DNA of 64,000 nucleotides from Roseateles_B sp041913905. Its GTDB lineage: Bacteria; Pseudomonadota; Gammaproteobacteria; Burkholderiales; Burkholderiaceae_C. A program made the translations under genes and the position numbers. Of this stretch, positions 30,650-38,158 are shown one piece after another. A model generated the notes under the pieces. That model ran no database searches, was not told the origin of the DNA, and saw nothing but the letters and a program-made list of their open reading frames with translations. How positions within the stretch are numbered: the first letter of the stretch is position 1; each line of letters starts with the position of its first letter. The stretch spans positions 1-64,000 of the forward strand of contig JAYSEK010000030.1 in assembly GCA_041913905.1 (NCBI GenBank), in the 5' to 3' direction.

Positions 30650-31828
30650 ATGAAGTTCCCCCCGCAAGCGCTGACGCGCCTGACCCTGTTGCTGAGCCTG
30701 GGCCTTGGAGCCGCCAGCGCTCAGGCCCTGGACTGGACCGGCTACTTCCGCGCCGGCCCCGGACTGACCTCCAACAACGCCTCCCGCGCCTGCTATGCGC
30801 TCAACGGCGGCAGCAGCGGCATGAAGTACCGCCTGGGCAATGAGTGCGACTTCTACGGCGAATTCCAGCTGAGCCAGGGATTCCAGAAGGACGGCGTGGA
30901 CTACCGCGTCACCCTGATGACCAACCACTGGACCGGCGCCACCGACACCAATGGCAAGGGCCTGGCCATCGAGCAGATGTTCGCCGAAGCCAAGGGCTTC
31001 GACATCGCGCCCAATGCCACCTTCTGGATCGGCAAGGAGCGCGGCCGCCGCGGTGACGTGCACATCGTCGACACCTTCTTCACCGAGATGGCCGGCGTCG
31101 GCGCCGGCGTCAAGGGGCTGGACGGCGGCCCCGGCAAGCTGGGCCTGGCCTTCTACAAGACCGAGGCCAGCGCCGTGAAGCCGGGCTACCGGGCCAACCT
31201 GGAGTGGGTCGACATCGCCGTCAATGACGGGGGCAAGCTGAACGTCTTCCTGACGGCCACCAAGGGCAGCTTCGACGGTGGCACCGCGGGCGCTGGCGTG
31301 GCCCTGCGCCATGACCAGTCCAAGTTGTTCGGCACGGGCCTGTCCAACACCCTGTGGCTGCAGTACGCCCAGGGTTCGGCCGGCCTGAACTCCAATTTCG
31401 GCGACCTGGGCGCCGGCTCGTCGGCCAAGAGCTACCGCCTCGTCGAGTCCATCGGCTGGCAGGACGGCGCGTTCGGTGGCCAGGCGATGGTCCTGCTGGC
31501 CAAGGAGACGGACGCCGCCGGCAAGAGCACCAAGTCCCTGTCCCTCGGCGGCCGCGCGTCCTACGGCATGAGCCGCCATTTCAAGATGGTCGGCGAACTG
31601 GGCGTGTCGCAATACAAGCCCGACGGCGGCGCCACCGCACGGTTGACCAAGTTCACCATCGCGCCGACGCTGTCGATCGCCAACGACTTCTGGAGCCGCC
31701 CCGAGTTCCGCCTGTATCTGACGCACGCCCGCTGGAACAGCGCCGCCGGCAACGTCACCGGCCAGGCCGCCTTCGCGGACAAGAGCTCCGGCACCAGCGC
31801 CGGCGCCCAGGTGGAATGGTGGTTCTGA
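30650..31828 (+). CDS. LamB (maltoporin)-family outer-membrane carbohydrate porin
   Basis: Outer-membrane channel for sugars, 392 residues. A signal peptide (to ..GAASAQA, about 25) precedes a mature start LDWTGYFRAGPGLTSNN and KYRLGNECDFYGEFQLSQ, close to maltoporin. GDVHIVDTFFTEMAGVGAGVK matches the LamB strand around its Arg-His-Asp segment. The chain ends in Trp-Phe (AQVEWWF), the normal beta-barrel insertion signal. ATG 30650 is chosen because GGAG lies 9 nt upstream; ATG 30635 and 30644 are also in frame. It starts a sugar-uptake series with the ABC genes. Glucose, mannose or maltodextrins are possible substrates. Confidence 0.87.
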   Translation: MKFPPQALTRLTLLLSLGLGAASAQALDWTGYFRAGPGLTSNNASRACYALNGGSSGMKYRLGNECDFYGEFQLSQGFQKDGVDYRVTLMTNHWTGATDTNGKGLAIEQMFAEAKGFDIAPNATFWIGKERGRRGDVHIVDTFFTEMAGVGAGVKGLDGGPGKLGLAFYKTEASAVKPGYRANLEWVDIAVNDGGKLNVFLTATKGSFDGGTAGAGVALRHDQSKLFGTGLSNTLWLQYAQGSAGLNSNFGDLGAGSSAKSYRLVESIGWQDGAFGGQAMVLLAKETDAAGKSTKSLSLGGRASYGMSRHFKMVGELGVSQYKPDGGATARLTKFTIAPTLSIANDFWSRPEFRLYLTHARWNSAAGNVTGQAAFADKSSGTSAGAQVEWWF

Positions 31829-31895
31829 GCCGCCGATGAACGGCCGCTGAACGCACAATCACCCTCAAAGCACACACAAGATTCTGGAGACAAGC

Positions 31896-33158
31896 ATGCA
31901 TCAAGCAAGCATCAAGGCATTGCGGCCCCTGGCCGTTGCGCTGGCCGCCTCGCTCGTGGCCCTGGCGGCCCAGGCCGGCGAGGTCGAGGTCCTGCACTGG
32001 TGGACCAGCGGCGGCGAGGCCAAGGCCGCCGTCGCCCTGAAGGGCACGCTGCAGGCCAAGGGCCACAGCTGGAAGGACTTTGCCGTGGCCGGCGGCGGCG
32101 GCGATTCGGCCATGACGGTGCTGAAGTCCCGCGTGGTGTCGGGCAACGCCCCGGCCGCCGCGCAGATCAAGGGCCCCTCGCTGCAGGAATGGGCGCAGGA
32201 AGGCGTGCTCGCCAACATGGACGAGGTGGCCAAGGCTGAAAAGTGGGACGAGAGCCTGCCCAAGGTCGTCAGCGACATCATGAAGTACCAGGGCCATTAC
32301 ATTGCCGCCCCGGTCAACGTGCATCGCGTGAACTGGCTCTGGGTGAATCCCGAGGCCTTGAAGAAGGCCGGTGCCAAGGCGCCGACCAACTGGGATGAGT
32401 TCTTCGCCACGGCCGATGCTCTCAAGAAGGCCGGCATCGTGCCCCTCGCCCATGGCGGCCAGAACTGGCAGGACTTCACCAGCTTCGAGGCCGTCGCGCT
32501 GGGCCTGGGTGGCGTGGACTTCTACCGCAAGGCCCTGGTGCAGCTGGACCCCGGAACGCTGAAGAGCCCGACGATGGAAAAGGTGCTGAACACCTTCCGC
32601 CGCCTCAAGGACTACACCGACAAGAACGCCCCCGGCCGTGACTGGAACCTGGCCACCGCCATGGTCATCAAGGGCGAGGCCGGCATGCAGATCATGGGCG
32701 ACTGGGCCAAGGGCGAGTTCGTGGCCGCCGGCAAGACCGCGGGCAAGGACTTCCTGTGCCTGCCGGCCCCCGGCACCGCCAAAGCCTTCACCTTCAACAT
32801 CGACTCCTTCGCCCTCTTCAAGCTGAAGAACGAGGCCAACCAGAAGGCGCAGCGCGACCTGGCCTCGGCCGTCATGTCGCCGGACTTCCAGGAGCTGTTC
32901 AACCTGAACAAAGGCTCCATCCCGGTGCGCATGGGGATGAAGATGGACAAGTTCGACGACTGCGCCCGCGCTTCGGCCAAGGACTTCGCCGACAGCGCCA
33001 AGGCCGCCAGCCTGGTGCCGTCCATCGCCCACGGCATGGCCGTCCCTTCGGCCGCTGAAGGGGCAATCAAGGACGTGGTCAGCCAGTTCTGGAACAGCGA
33101 CAAGATGAGCACGGCGCAGGCCATGGACCGTCTCGTCGCCGCGGCCAAGCAGCGCTGA
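31896..33158 (+). CDS. Sugar ABC transporter substrate-binding protein, GtsA-like
   Basis: Periplasmic binding protein of 420 residues. A signal peptide (to ..ALAAQAG, about 27) is followed by EVEVLHWWTSGGEAKA, typical of the glucose/mannose-binding GtsA group of family-1 solute-binding proteins. FNIDSFALFKL and GSIPVRMGMKM also fit. It has a good GGAG ribosome site and lies 67 bp after the porin gene. Two stem-loops separate it from the permease genes, probably to allow its higher expression. Substrate assignment (glucose-like hexose) follows from family resemblance and the glucokinase gene. Confidence 0.9.
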   Translation: MHQASIKALRPLAVALAASLVALAAQAGEVEVLHWWTSGGEAKAAVALKGTLQAKGHSWKDFAVAGGGGDSAMTVLKSRVVSGNAPAAAQIKGPSLQEWAQEGVLANMDEVAKAEKWDESLPKVVSDIMKYQGHYIAAPVNVHRVNWLWVNPEALKKAGAKAPTNWDEFFATADALKKAGIVPLAHGGQNWQDFTSFEAVALGLGGVDFYRKALVQLDPGTLKSPTMEKVLNTFRRLKDYTDKNAPGRDWNLATAMVIKGEAGMQIMGDWAKGEFVAAGKTAGKDFLCLPAPGTAKAFTFNIDSFALFKLKNEANQKAQRDLASAVMSPDFQELFNLNKGSIPVRMGMKMDKFDDCARASAKDFADSAKAASLVPSIAHGMAVPSAAEGAIKDVVSQFWNSDKMSTAQAMDRLVAAAKQR

Positions 33159-33164
33159 GCGCGA

Positions 33165-33196
33165 GGGCAGCGGCGCTCGGCCTGAGCGCCCTGCCC
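33165..33196 (+). other. Stable intercistronic stem-loop after the sugar-binding protein gene
   Basis: GGGCAG (33165-33170)/CTGCCC (33191-33196) and GGCGCTC (33172-33178)/GAGCGCC (33184-33190) form a 13-bp stem with one bulged C and a 5-base loop, 6 bp after the stop codon. There is no U-run. It could protect the upstream message from 3' decay. Confidence 0.75.
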
Positions 33197-33245
33197 CTTC
33201 TTCCTCAAGGATCTCTTGTAGCTCGGGTTCCACCGTGGACCCTTG

Positions 33246-33315
33246 CCTGCACGCCTGCGCTCGTCCGCAGAGGCCCACACAGCGCCGCGGCGGCGCGGGC
33301 GTGCAGGTCTTTTTG
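33246..33315 (+). terminator. Terminator-like stem-loop between binding-protein and permease genes
   Basis: CCTGCACGCC (33246-33255) pairs perfectly with GGCGTGCAGG (33298-33307); the 42-base loop holds its own GCGCCG/CGGCGC stem (33282-33296). TCTTTTTG follows. It lies 41 bp before the permease ATG, so it probably acts as a partial terminator that lowers permease/ATPase expression relative to the binding protein. Confidence 0.65.
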
Positions 33316-33355
33316 AGCCCTCCCTGGTCTGTTTGCTGCCTCCCAAAGGCCTGCC

Positions 33356-34237
33356 ATGAATGCCCCACCCCGCAGCCCCTGGCTGCCCAAGCTGGTCCTG
33401 GCGCCCTCCTTCCTGCTGGCGCTCTTCTTCATCTACGGCCTGATGGCCTGGAACGGCGTGCTCTCGCTCACCGCCTCCCGGCTGCTGCCCAACTACGAGT
33501 TCGTGGGCCTGGCCCAGTACGCGCAGCTCTTCGAGTCCGAGCGCTGGACCCTGGCGCTTCGCAACCTCGGCGTGTTCGGCGCACTCTTCGTCGGCGGCGC
33601 CACGGTGATGGGCCTGCTGCTGGCCATCCTGCTGGACCAGCGCATCCGCGCCGAAGGCGTGCTGCGCACCGTCTACCTCTACCCCATGGCCCTGTCCTTC
33701 ATCGTGACGGGCACGGCCTGGAAATGGATCCTCAACCCCGGCCTCGGCCTGGAGCACCTGCTGCAGCAATGGGGCTTCGAGAACGCGCGCTTCGACTGGC
33801 TGGTGGACGCGGACATGGCGATCTACTGCGTGGTCATCGCCGCCATCTGGCAAAGCTCGGGCTTCGTGATGGCGCTGTTCCTGGCCGGGCTGCGCGGCAT
33901 CGACGACAGCATCATCAAGGCCGCGCAGGTCGACGGTGCCAGCCTGCCGCGCATCTACTGGCGCATCCTCATTCCCAGCCTGCGGCCGGTCTTCTTCTCC
34001 ACGCTGATGGTGGTCAGCCACCTGGCGATCAAGAGCTTTGATCTGGTGATGGCACTGACCGCCGGCGGCCCCGGCTATGCGACCGACCTGCCGGCCACCT
34101 TCATGTACACCATGGCCTTCAGCCGCGGCCAGATCGGCCTCGGCGCCGCCAGCGCCACGGTGATGCTGGCCACCATCGCGGCCATCGTCGTGCCCTATCT
34201 GTACTCCGAACTCCGTCATCGCGGGAGGCCTGCATGA
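33356..34237 (+). CDS. Sugar ABC transporter permease, GtsB-like (MalF group)
   Basis: Inner-membrane subunit of 293 residues with about six helices, beginning LVLAPSFLLALFFIYGLMAW. The EAA loop is visible in IKAAQVDGASLPRIYWRILIPSL. LRGIDDSI is typical of the sugar MalF-like group. AAAGG lies 6 nt before the ATG. The end overlaps the second permease gene by ATGA. Confidence 0.92.
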   Translation: MNAPPRSPWLPKLVLAPSFLLALFFIYGLMAWNGVLSLTASRLLPNYEFVGLAQYAQLFESERWTLALRNLGVFGALFVGGATVMGLLLAILLDQRIRAEGVLRTVYLYPMALSFIVTGTAWKWILNPGLGLEHLLQQWGFENARFDWLVDADMAIYCVVIAAIWQSSGFVMALFLAGLRGIDDSIIKAAQVDGASLPRIYWRILIPSLRPVFFSTLMVVSHLAIKSFDLVMALTAGGPGYATDLPATFMYTMAFSRGQIGLGAASATVMLATIAAIVVPYLYSELRHRGRPA

Positions 34238-35109
34238 ACCACGCCATGAGCGCCACGCCGCGCCTGAGCCTGGGCCGCCTGGCCCTGTTCGCGGCCCTGG
34301 GCCTGCTGGCCCTGGTCTACCTGACGCCGCTGTACGTGATGCTCAGCACCTCGTTCAAGAGCATGGAGGAGCTGCGCCAGGGCAGCCTGCTGTCGTTGCC
34401 CGGCTCGCCCGAGCTGGGCGCCTGGGTCAAGGCCTGGTCCGGCGCCTGCACCGGCACGGACTGCAATGGGCTGAAGCCCTTCTTCCTCAACTCGCTCGCC
34501 ATGGTGGTGCCGGCCGTGCTGATCTCGACCGCACTGGGCGCCATCAACGGTTATGTACTGACCAAATGGCGCTTCCGCGGCAGCGAGCTGATCTTTGCGC
34601 TGATGCTGTTCGGCGTCTTCATGCCCATGCAGGTGGTGCTGCTGCCCATGAGCCAGGTGCTGGGGCAGCTGGGCCTGGCCAACTCGCTGGCCGGCCTGGT
34701 GCTGGTGCACGTGCTGGCCGGCCTGCCTTCCACCACGCTGTTCTTCCGCAACTACTACGCGGGGCTGCCCGATGAGCTGGTGAAGGCCGCGATGCTGGAT
34801 GGCGCTGGTTTTTGGCAGATTTTCTGGCGCATCGTGCTGCCGCTGTCCGGCCCCATCCTGGTCGTGACGCTGATCTGGCAGTTCACCGCCATCTGGAATG
34901 ACTTCCTCTACGGCGTGGTCTTCTCGGGGGCCGATGCCAAACCCATCACCGTGGGGCTGAACAATCTGGCCAACACCTCCAGTTCGGTCAAGGAATACAA
35001 CGTGGACATGGCCGCGGCGCTGATCGCCGCCGCACCCACCCTGCTGGTCTATGTGCTGGCCGGCAAATACTTCGTGCGCGGCCTGACGGCCGGCGCCGTG
35101 AAAGGATGA
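34234..35109 (+). CDS. Sugar ABC transporter permease, GtsC-like (MalG group)
   Basis: Second inner-membrane subunit of 291 residues with six predicted helices. YLTPLYVMLSTSFKSMEELRQG near the N-terminus and the EAA loop VKAAMLDGAGFWQIFWRIVLPLSGPI place it in the MalG group. The start overlaps the stop of the previous permease gene (ATGA). The ATPase gene begins 4 bp after its stop. Confidence 0.92.
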   Translation: MNHAMSATPRLSLGRLALFAALGLLALVYLTPLYVMLSTSFKSMEELRQGSLLSLPGSPELGAWVKAWSGACTGTDCNGLKPFFLNSLAMVVPAVLISTALGAINGYVLTKWRFRGSELIFALMLFGVFMPMQVVLLPMSQVLGQLGLANSLAGLVLVHVLAGLPSTTLFFRNYYAGLPDELVKAAMLDGAGFWQIFWRIVLPLSGPILVVTLIWQFTAIWNDFLYGVVFSGADAKPITVGLNNLANTSSSVKEYNVDMAAALIAAAPTLLVYVLAGKYFVRGLTAGAVKG

Positions 35110-35113
35110 CACC

Positions 35114-36178
35114 ATGGGCGCACTGACCCTCCAATCGATCCGCAAGGGCTACGGCAGCGTCGAGATCCTCAAGGGGATCGACCTGGAGATCGAGGCCGGC
35201 GAGTTCCTGATCCTCGTGGGCCCCTCGGGCTGCGGCAAGTCGACGCTGCTGGCCATGATCGCCGGACTGGAACACCCCAGCAGCGGGCGCATCCACATCG
35301 GCGATCGCGATGTGACGCACCTGCCCTCCAAGGACCGGGACATCGCCATGGTGTTCCAGAGCTACGCGCTCTACCCGAACATGAACGTGGCCCAGAACAT
35401 CGCCTTTGCGCTGGAGATGCGCGGCATGAAGCGCGCCGAGCGCGACGCTGCGGTCGCCCGCGTGGCCAAAATGCTGCAGATCGAGCACCTGCTGCAGCGC
35501 AAGCCCGGGCAACTCTCGGGCGGCCAGCGCCAGCGCGTGGCCATGGGGCGGGCGCTGGCGCGCGACCCCAAGCTCTTTCTCTTCGACGAGCCGCTCTCCA
35601 ACCTCGATGCCAAGCTGCGCGTGGAGATGCGCGCCGAGATCAAGCTGCTGCACCAGCGCACCCGCACCACCACGGTCTATGTGACGCACGACCAGGTGGA
35701 GGCCATGACCCTGGGCGATCGCATCGCCGTGATGAAGGACGGGCAGGTCCAGCAGTTCGGCACGCCGGAGGACATCTACAGCCGCCCGGCCAACCGCTTC
35801 GTGGCCGAGTTCATCGGCTCGCCGACAATGAATTTCGTCCAAGCCCGCTTCGACGGTCAGGCGGCGCAGGCGGCCGGCCAGACGCTGCCCTTGTCTGACG
35901 CCCAGCGACTGGCCCTGCAGCCCCTGCCCAGCCAGGATCTGCTGTACGGCCTGCGGCCCGAGGACGTCCGCCTGTCCGACCAGGGCCTGCCCGGCCGCCT
36001 GCACATGATCGAGCCCACCGGCCCGGACACCTACGCCACCGTGGAGACGCCCATGGGCCGCCTGACCAGCCGCGTGCCGGGAGCGCTGCATGCCCGGGTG
36101 GGGGACACGGTCCACCTGCAGTGGGCGGCACAGGCCGTCCATCTGTTCAAGGGCCAGGACGAAAGGCGCATTGCATGA
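35114..36178 (+). CDS. Sugar ABC transporter ATP-binding protein, MalK/UgpC/GtsD-like
   Basis: Cytoplasmic ATPase of 354 residues that energises the importer. Walker A GPSGCGKST (about 36-44), Q-loop VFQSYALYPNM, signature LSGGQRQRVAMGRALARDP, Walker B LFLFDEPLSNLDAKLR and switch His in VTHDQVEAMTLGDRIAVM are all present. The C-terminal TOBE/MalK-type domain (about 240-354; YGLRPEDVRLSD) can carry regulation by sugar-status proteins. Its stop overlaps the glucokinase start. Confidence 0.95.
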   Translation: MGALTLQSIRKGYGSVEILKGIDLEIEAGEFLILVGPSGCGKSTLLAMIAGLEHPSSGRIHIGDRDVTHLPSKDRDIAMVFQSYALYPNMNVAQNIAFALEMRGMKRAERDAAVARVAKMLQIEHLLQRKPGQLSGGQRQRVAMGRALARDPKLFLFDEPLSNLDAKLRVEMRAEIKLLHQRTRTTTVYVTHDQVEAMTLGDRIAVMKDGQVQQFGTPEDIYSRPANRFVAEFIGSPTMNFVQARFDGQAAQAAGQTLPLSDAQRLALQPLPSQDLLYGLRPEDVRLSDQGLPGRLHMIEPTGPDTYATVETPMGRLTSRVPGALHARVGDTVHLQWAAQAVHLFKGQDERRIA

Positions 36179-37146
36179 CACGCGAGCTGCTTCGCACCCT
36201 GCCCCGGCTGGTGGGCGACATCGGCGGCACCAATGCGCGCTTCGCCTGGCAGGCCCATGCCGGCGCGCCGCTGGAATGCGTGCAGAGCCTGCCCTGCCAG
36301 GACTTTCCACAGCTGCAGCAGGCGATCGAGGCCTATCTGCGAGCCCTTGGCCGAAGCCGGCCGCAATTGGCCGCGCTGGGCCTGGCCAACCCGGTGACGG
36401 GTGATCGGATCCAGATGACCAACCACCACTGGTCCTTCTCGACCGAGGCACTGCGCCAGGCCCTGGGCCTGCAGCGGCTGGCCATCTACAACGACTTTTC
36501 CGCGCTGGCACTGGCCCTGCCCTGCCTGCGGGACGACGAGCTGCTGCACCTCGGCGGCGGCCCGGCCCTGCCAGGCGCGGCGCGCGCGCTGATCGGGCCA
36601 GGCACGGGCCTGGGCGTCTCGGGCCTGCTGCCCGAGGCGGGCGGCGGCTGGCGGGCGCTGGACAGCGAGGGCGGCCATGCCACGCTGTGCGCCAGCAATG
36701 AGCGCGAGTGGCGGGTGCTGGACCAGCTGCAGCAGCGCTTCGGCCATGCCTCGGCAGAGCGCGTGCTCTCCGGCCCAGGCCTGGTCTGGACCTATGAGGC
36801 CTTGTGCGCCTTGGATGGCGCAACGCCGCGCTACAGCCAGCCCCACGAACTCACCGAAGCCGCGCTGTCGCTGGGCGATTCGCTGGCGGAAGAGACGCTG
36901 GCGCTGTTCTTCGGCTTCCTCGGCGCCATGGCCGGCAACCTGGCCCTGACCCTGGGAGCTCGCGCGGGCGTCTACCTGGGCGGCGGGGTGCTGCCCCGCA
37001 TGGCAGGCGCCCTGCAGCGGTCCTGCTTCATGGAGCGATTCCTGGCCAAGGGCCGGATGCGTCCGCTGCTGGAGCAGATGCCGGTGTACCTGATCACGGC
37101 GCAGGAGTCGCCGGCGCTGCGCGGGATGGCCCTGGCGCTGGAATGA
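36175..37146 (+). CDS. glk: Glucokinase (Glk, COG0837 type)
   Basis: Phosphorylates glucose to glucose 6-phosphate after import. The 323-residue protein has the phosphate-binding motif VGDIGGTNARFAW near residue 13, LGLANPVTGD, the catalytic region YNDFSALALAL, GPGTGLGVS and LDSEGGHATLC. It starts at an ATG that overlaps the ATPase stop (ATGA), with GAAAGG upstream, so it belongs to the transporter operon. This placement is strong evidence that the operon handles glucose or a sugar giving glucose. Confidence 0.95.
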   Translation: MTRELLRTLPRLVGDIGGTNARFAWQAHAGAPLECVQSLPCQDFPQLQQAIEAYLRALGRSRPQLAALGLANPVTGDRIQMTNHHWSFSTEALRQALGLQRLAIYNDFSALALALPCLRDDELLHLGGGPALPGAARALIGPGTGLGVSGLLPEAGGGWRALDSEGGHATLCASNEREWRVLDQLQQRFGHASAERVLSGPGLVWTYEALCALDGATPRYSQPHELTEAALSLGDSLAEETLALFFGFLGAMAGNLALTLGARAGVYLGGGVLPRMAGALQRSCFMERFLAKGRMRPLLEQMPVYLITAQESPALRGMALALE

Positions 37147-37150
37147 GGTC

Positions 37151-37921
37151 TCACTGCGGCGGGTTGTCGTTGGGCAGCCAGCGCTTGTAGATCGCGCGGA
37201 AGCTGCCGTCGCGCTTCATCTCGCGCAGCTTCTCGTTCCAGGCCTGGATCAGGCTGTCAGGCGTTTCGTGCGAGAAGGCGATGTAGCCCTCGGAGCTGGC
37301 GTAGCTGTAGACGATCTCCAGGCTTTCCTCCGGAATGCCGGCCTGGGCCATGGTCTGCGGCATGGAGAGCCGCTCGGTGGCGAACAGGGTCGCGCGCCCT
37401 GCCAGGATCATGCGGATCGCGGTGGCCGGATCGGCCACGGGCACCAGATTCTTGAAGCCCATGCTGGCCAGCTGCTCCGAGGTGTACCAGTCCCGCACGA
37501 CCAGCACGGACTCGGCCCGCTTGGCGTCTTCCATGGAGCGCAGGCGCATGCCACCGCGCGCCGGGGCGTACAGCGAGCTGTAGAAGGTCACGATGGGCCC
37601 CACCCACTTGAAGAGCTTCTCCCGCGCCGGCGTGCGTGCCATGGCGAAGAGCGCGATCCGCCCCGGCCCCTGGACCTCGCGATAGGCGCGCGACCAAGGC
37701 ATCAGGATGATCTCATCCTTGAGACCGAGGCGGCGTTCGATCTCCTGCACCACCTCCACCGACAGCCCCTTGACCACCCCATCCTGCTGGAAATTGACTG
37801 GCGGAAAGTCCTCGGTGAGCAGTCGCAGCGGCTCAGACGCCGGCGCCGACGCGCCTTGCGCCCATGCCAGCGGGCTGCAGCCTAGGCCGCTGAGGATGAG
37901 GGCAAGGATGAAAGCGCGCAT
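37151..37921 (-). CDS. Periplasmic substrate-binding protein, family 3 (amino-acid type), orphan
   Basis: A 256-residue exported protein with a signal peptide (MRAFILALILSGLGCSPLAWAQG; GC may give a weak lipobox LSGLGC). The SBP_bac_3 fold is recognised by LRLLTEDFPPVNFQQDGVVKGLSVEVVQEIERRL and the ending LREMKRDGSFRAIYKRW. No permease or ATPase gene is adjacent, so it may act as a sensor-type receptor or serve a transporter elsewhere. It is convergent with glk, 4 bp away. The 237-bp gap upstream holds its promoter region and, at its far end, the terminator of the RND operon. Confidence 0.85.
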   Translation of the reverse strand: MRAFILALILSGLGCSPLAWAQGASAPASEPLRLLTEDFPPVNFQQDGVVKGLSVEVVQEIERRLGLKDEIILMPWSRAYREVQGPGRIALFAMARTPAREKLFKWVGPIVTFYSSLYAPARGGMRLRSMEDAKRAESVLVVRDWYTSEQLASMGFKNLVPVADPATAIRMILAGRATLFATERLSMPQTMAQAGIPEESLEIVYSYASSEGYIAFSHETPDSLIQAWNEKLREMKRDGSFRAIYKRWLPNDNPPQ

Positions 37922-38083
37922 GGTGGGCAGTGGGACGAGAGTCGGTCAAGCCGTTAGCAGGCGGCGCGGATGATAGGCAAGTCTGCGCCTGCAGCCCGCG
38001 TCGGGTGATGACAGCCTGGCAAATATGTGCCCAGCGCGGCAACAGTGCACAGATCGCACAATCCTTGCCGACGGTCCGCCATC

Positions 38084-38124
38084 AAAAGAAGGGCCGAAAG
38101 GCCGCGGGATCCGCCCGCGGCCTT
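38084..38124 (-). terminator. Intrinsic terminator of the first RND operon
   Basis: On the minus strand AAGGCCGCGGG (38124-38114) pairs perfectly over 11 bp with CCCGCGGCCTT (38108-38098), then a T-rich stretch ending TTCTTTT. It lies 35 bp past the RND stop codon. Confidence 0.85.
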
Positions 38125-38158
38125 GCAGCGCCAGCGCTCCAGCGCTGTTCCAGCGGCC

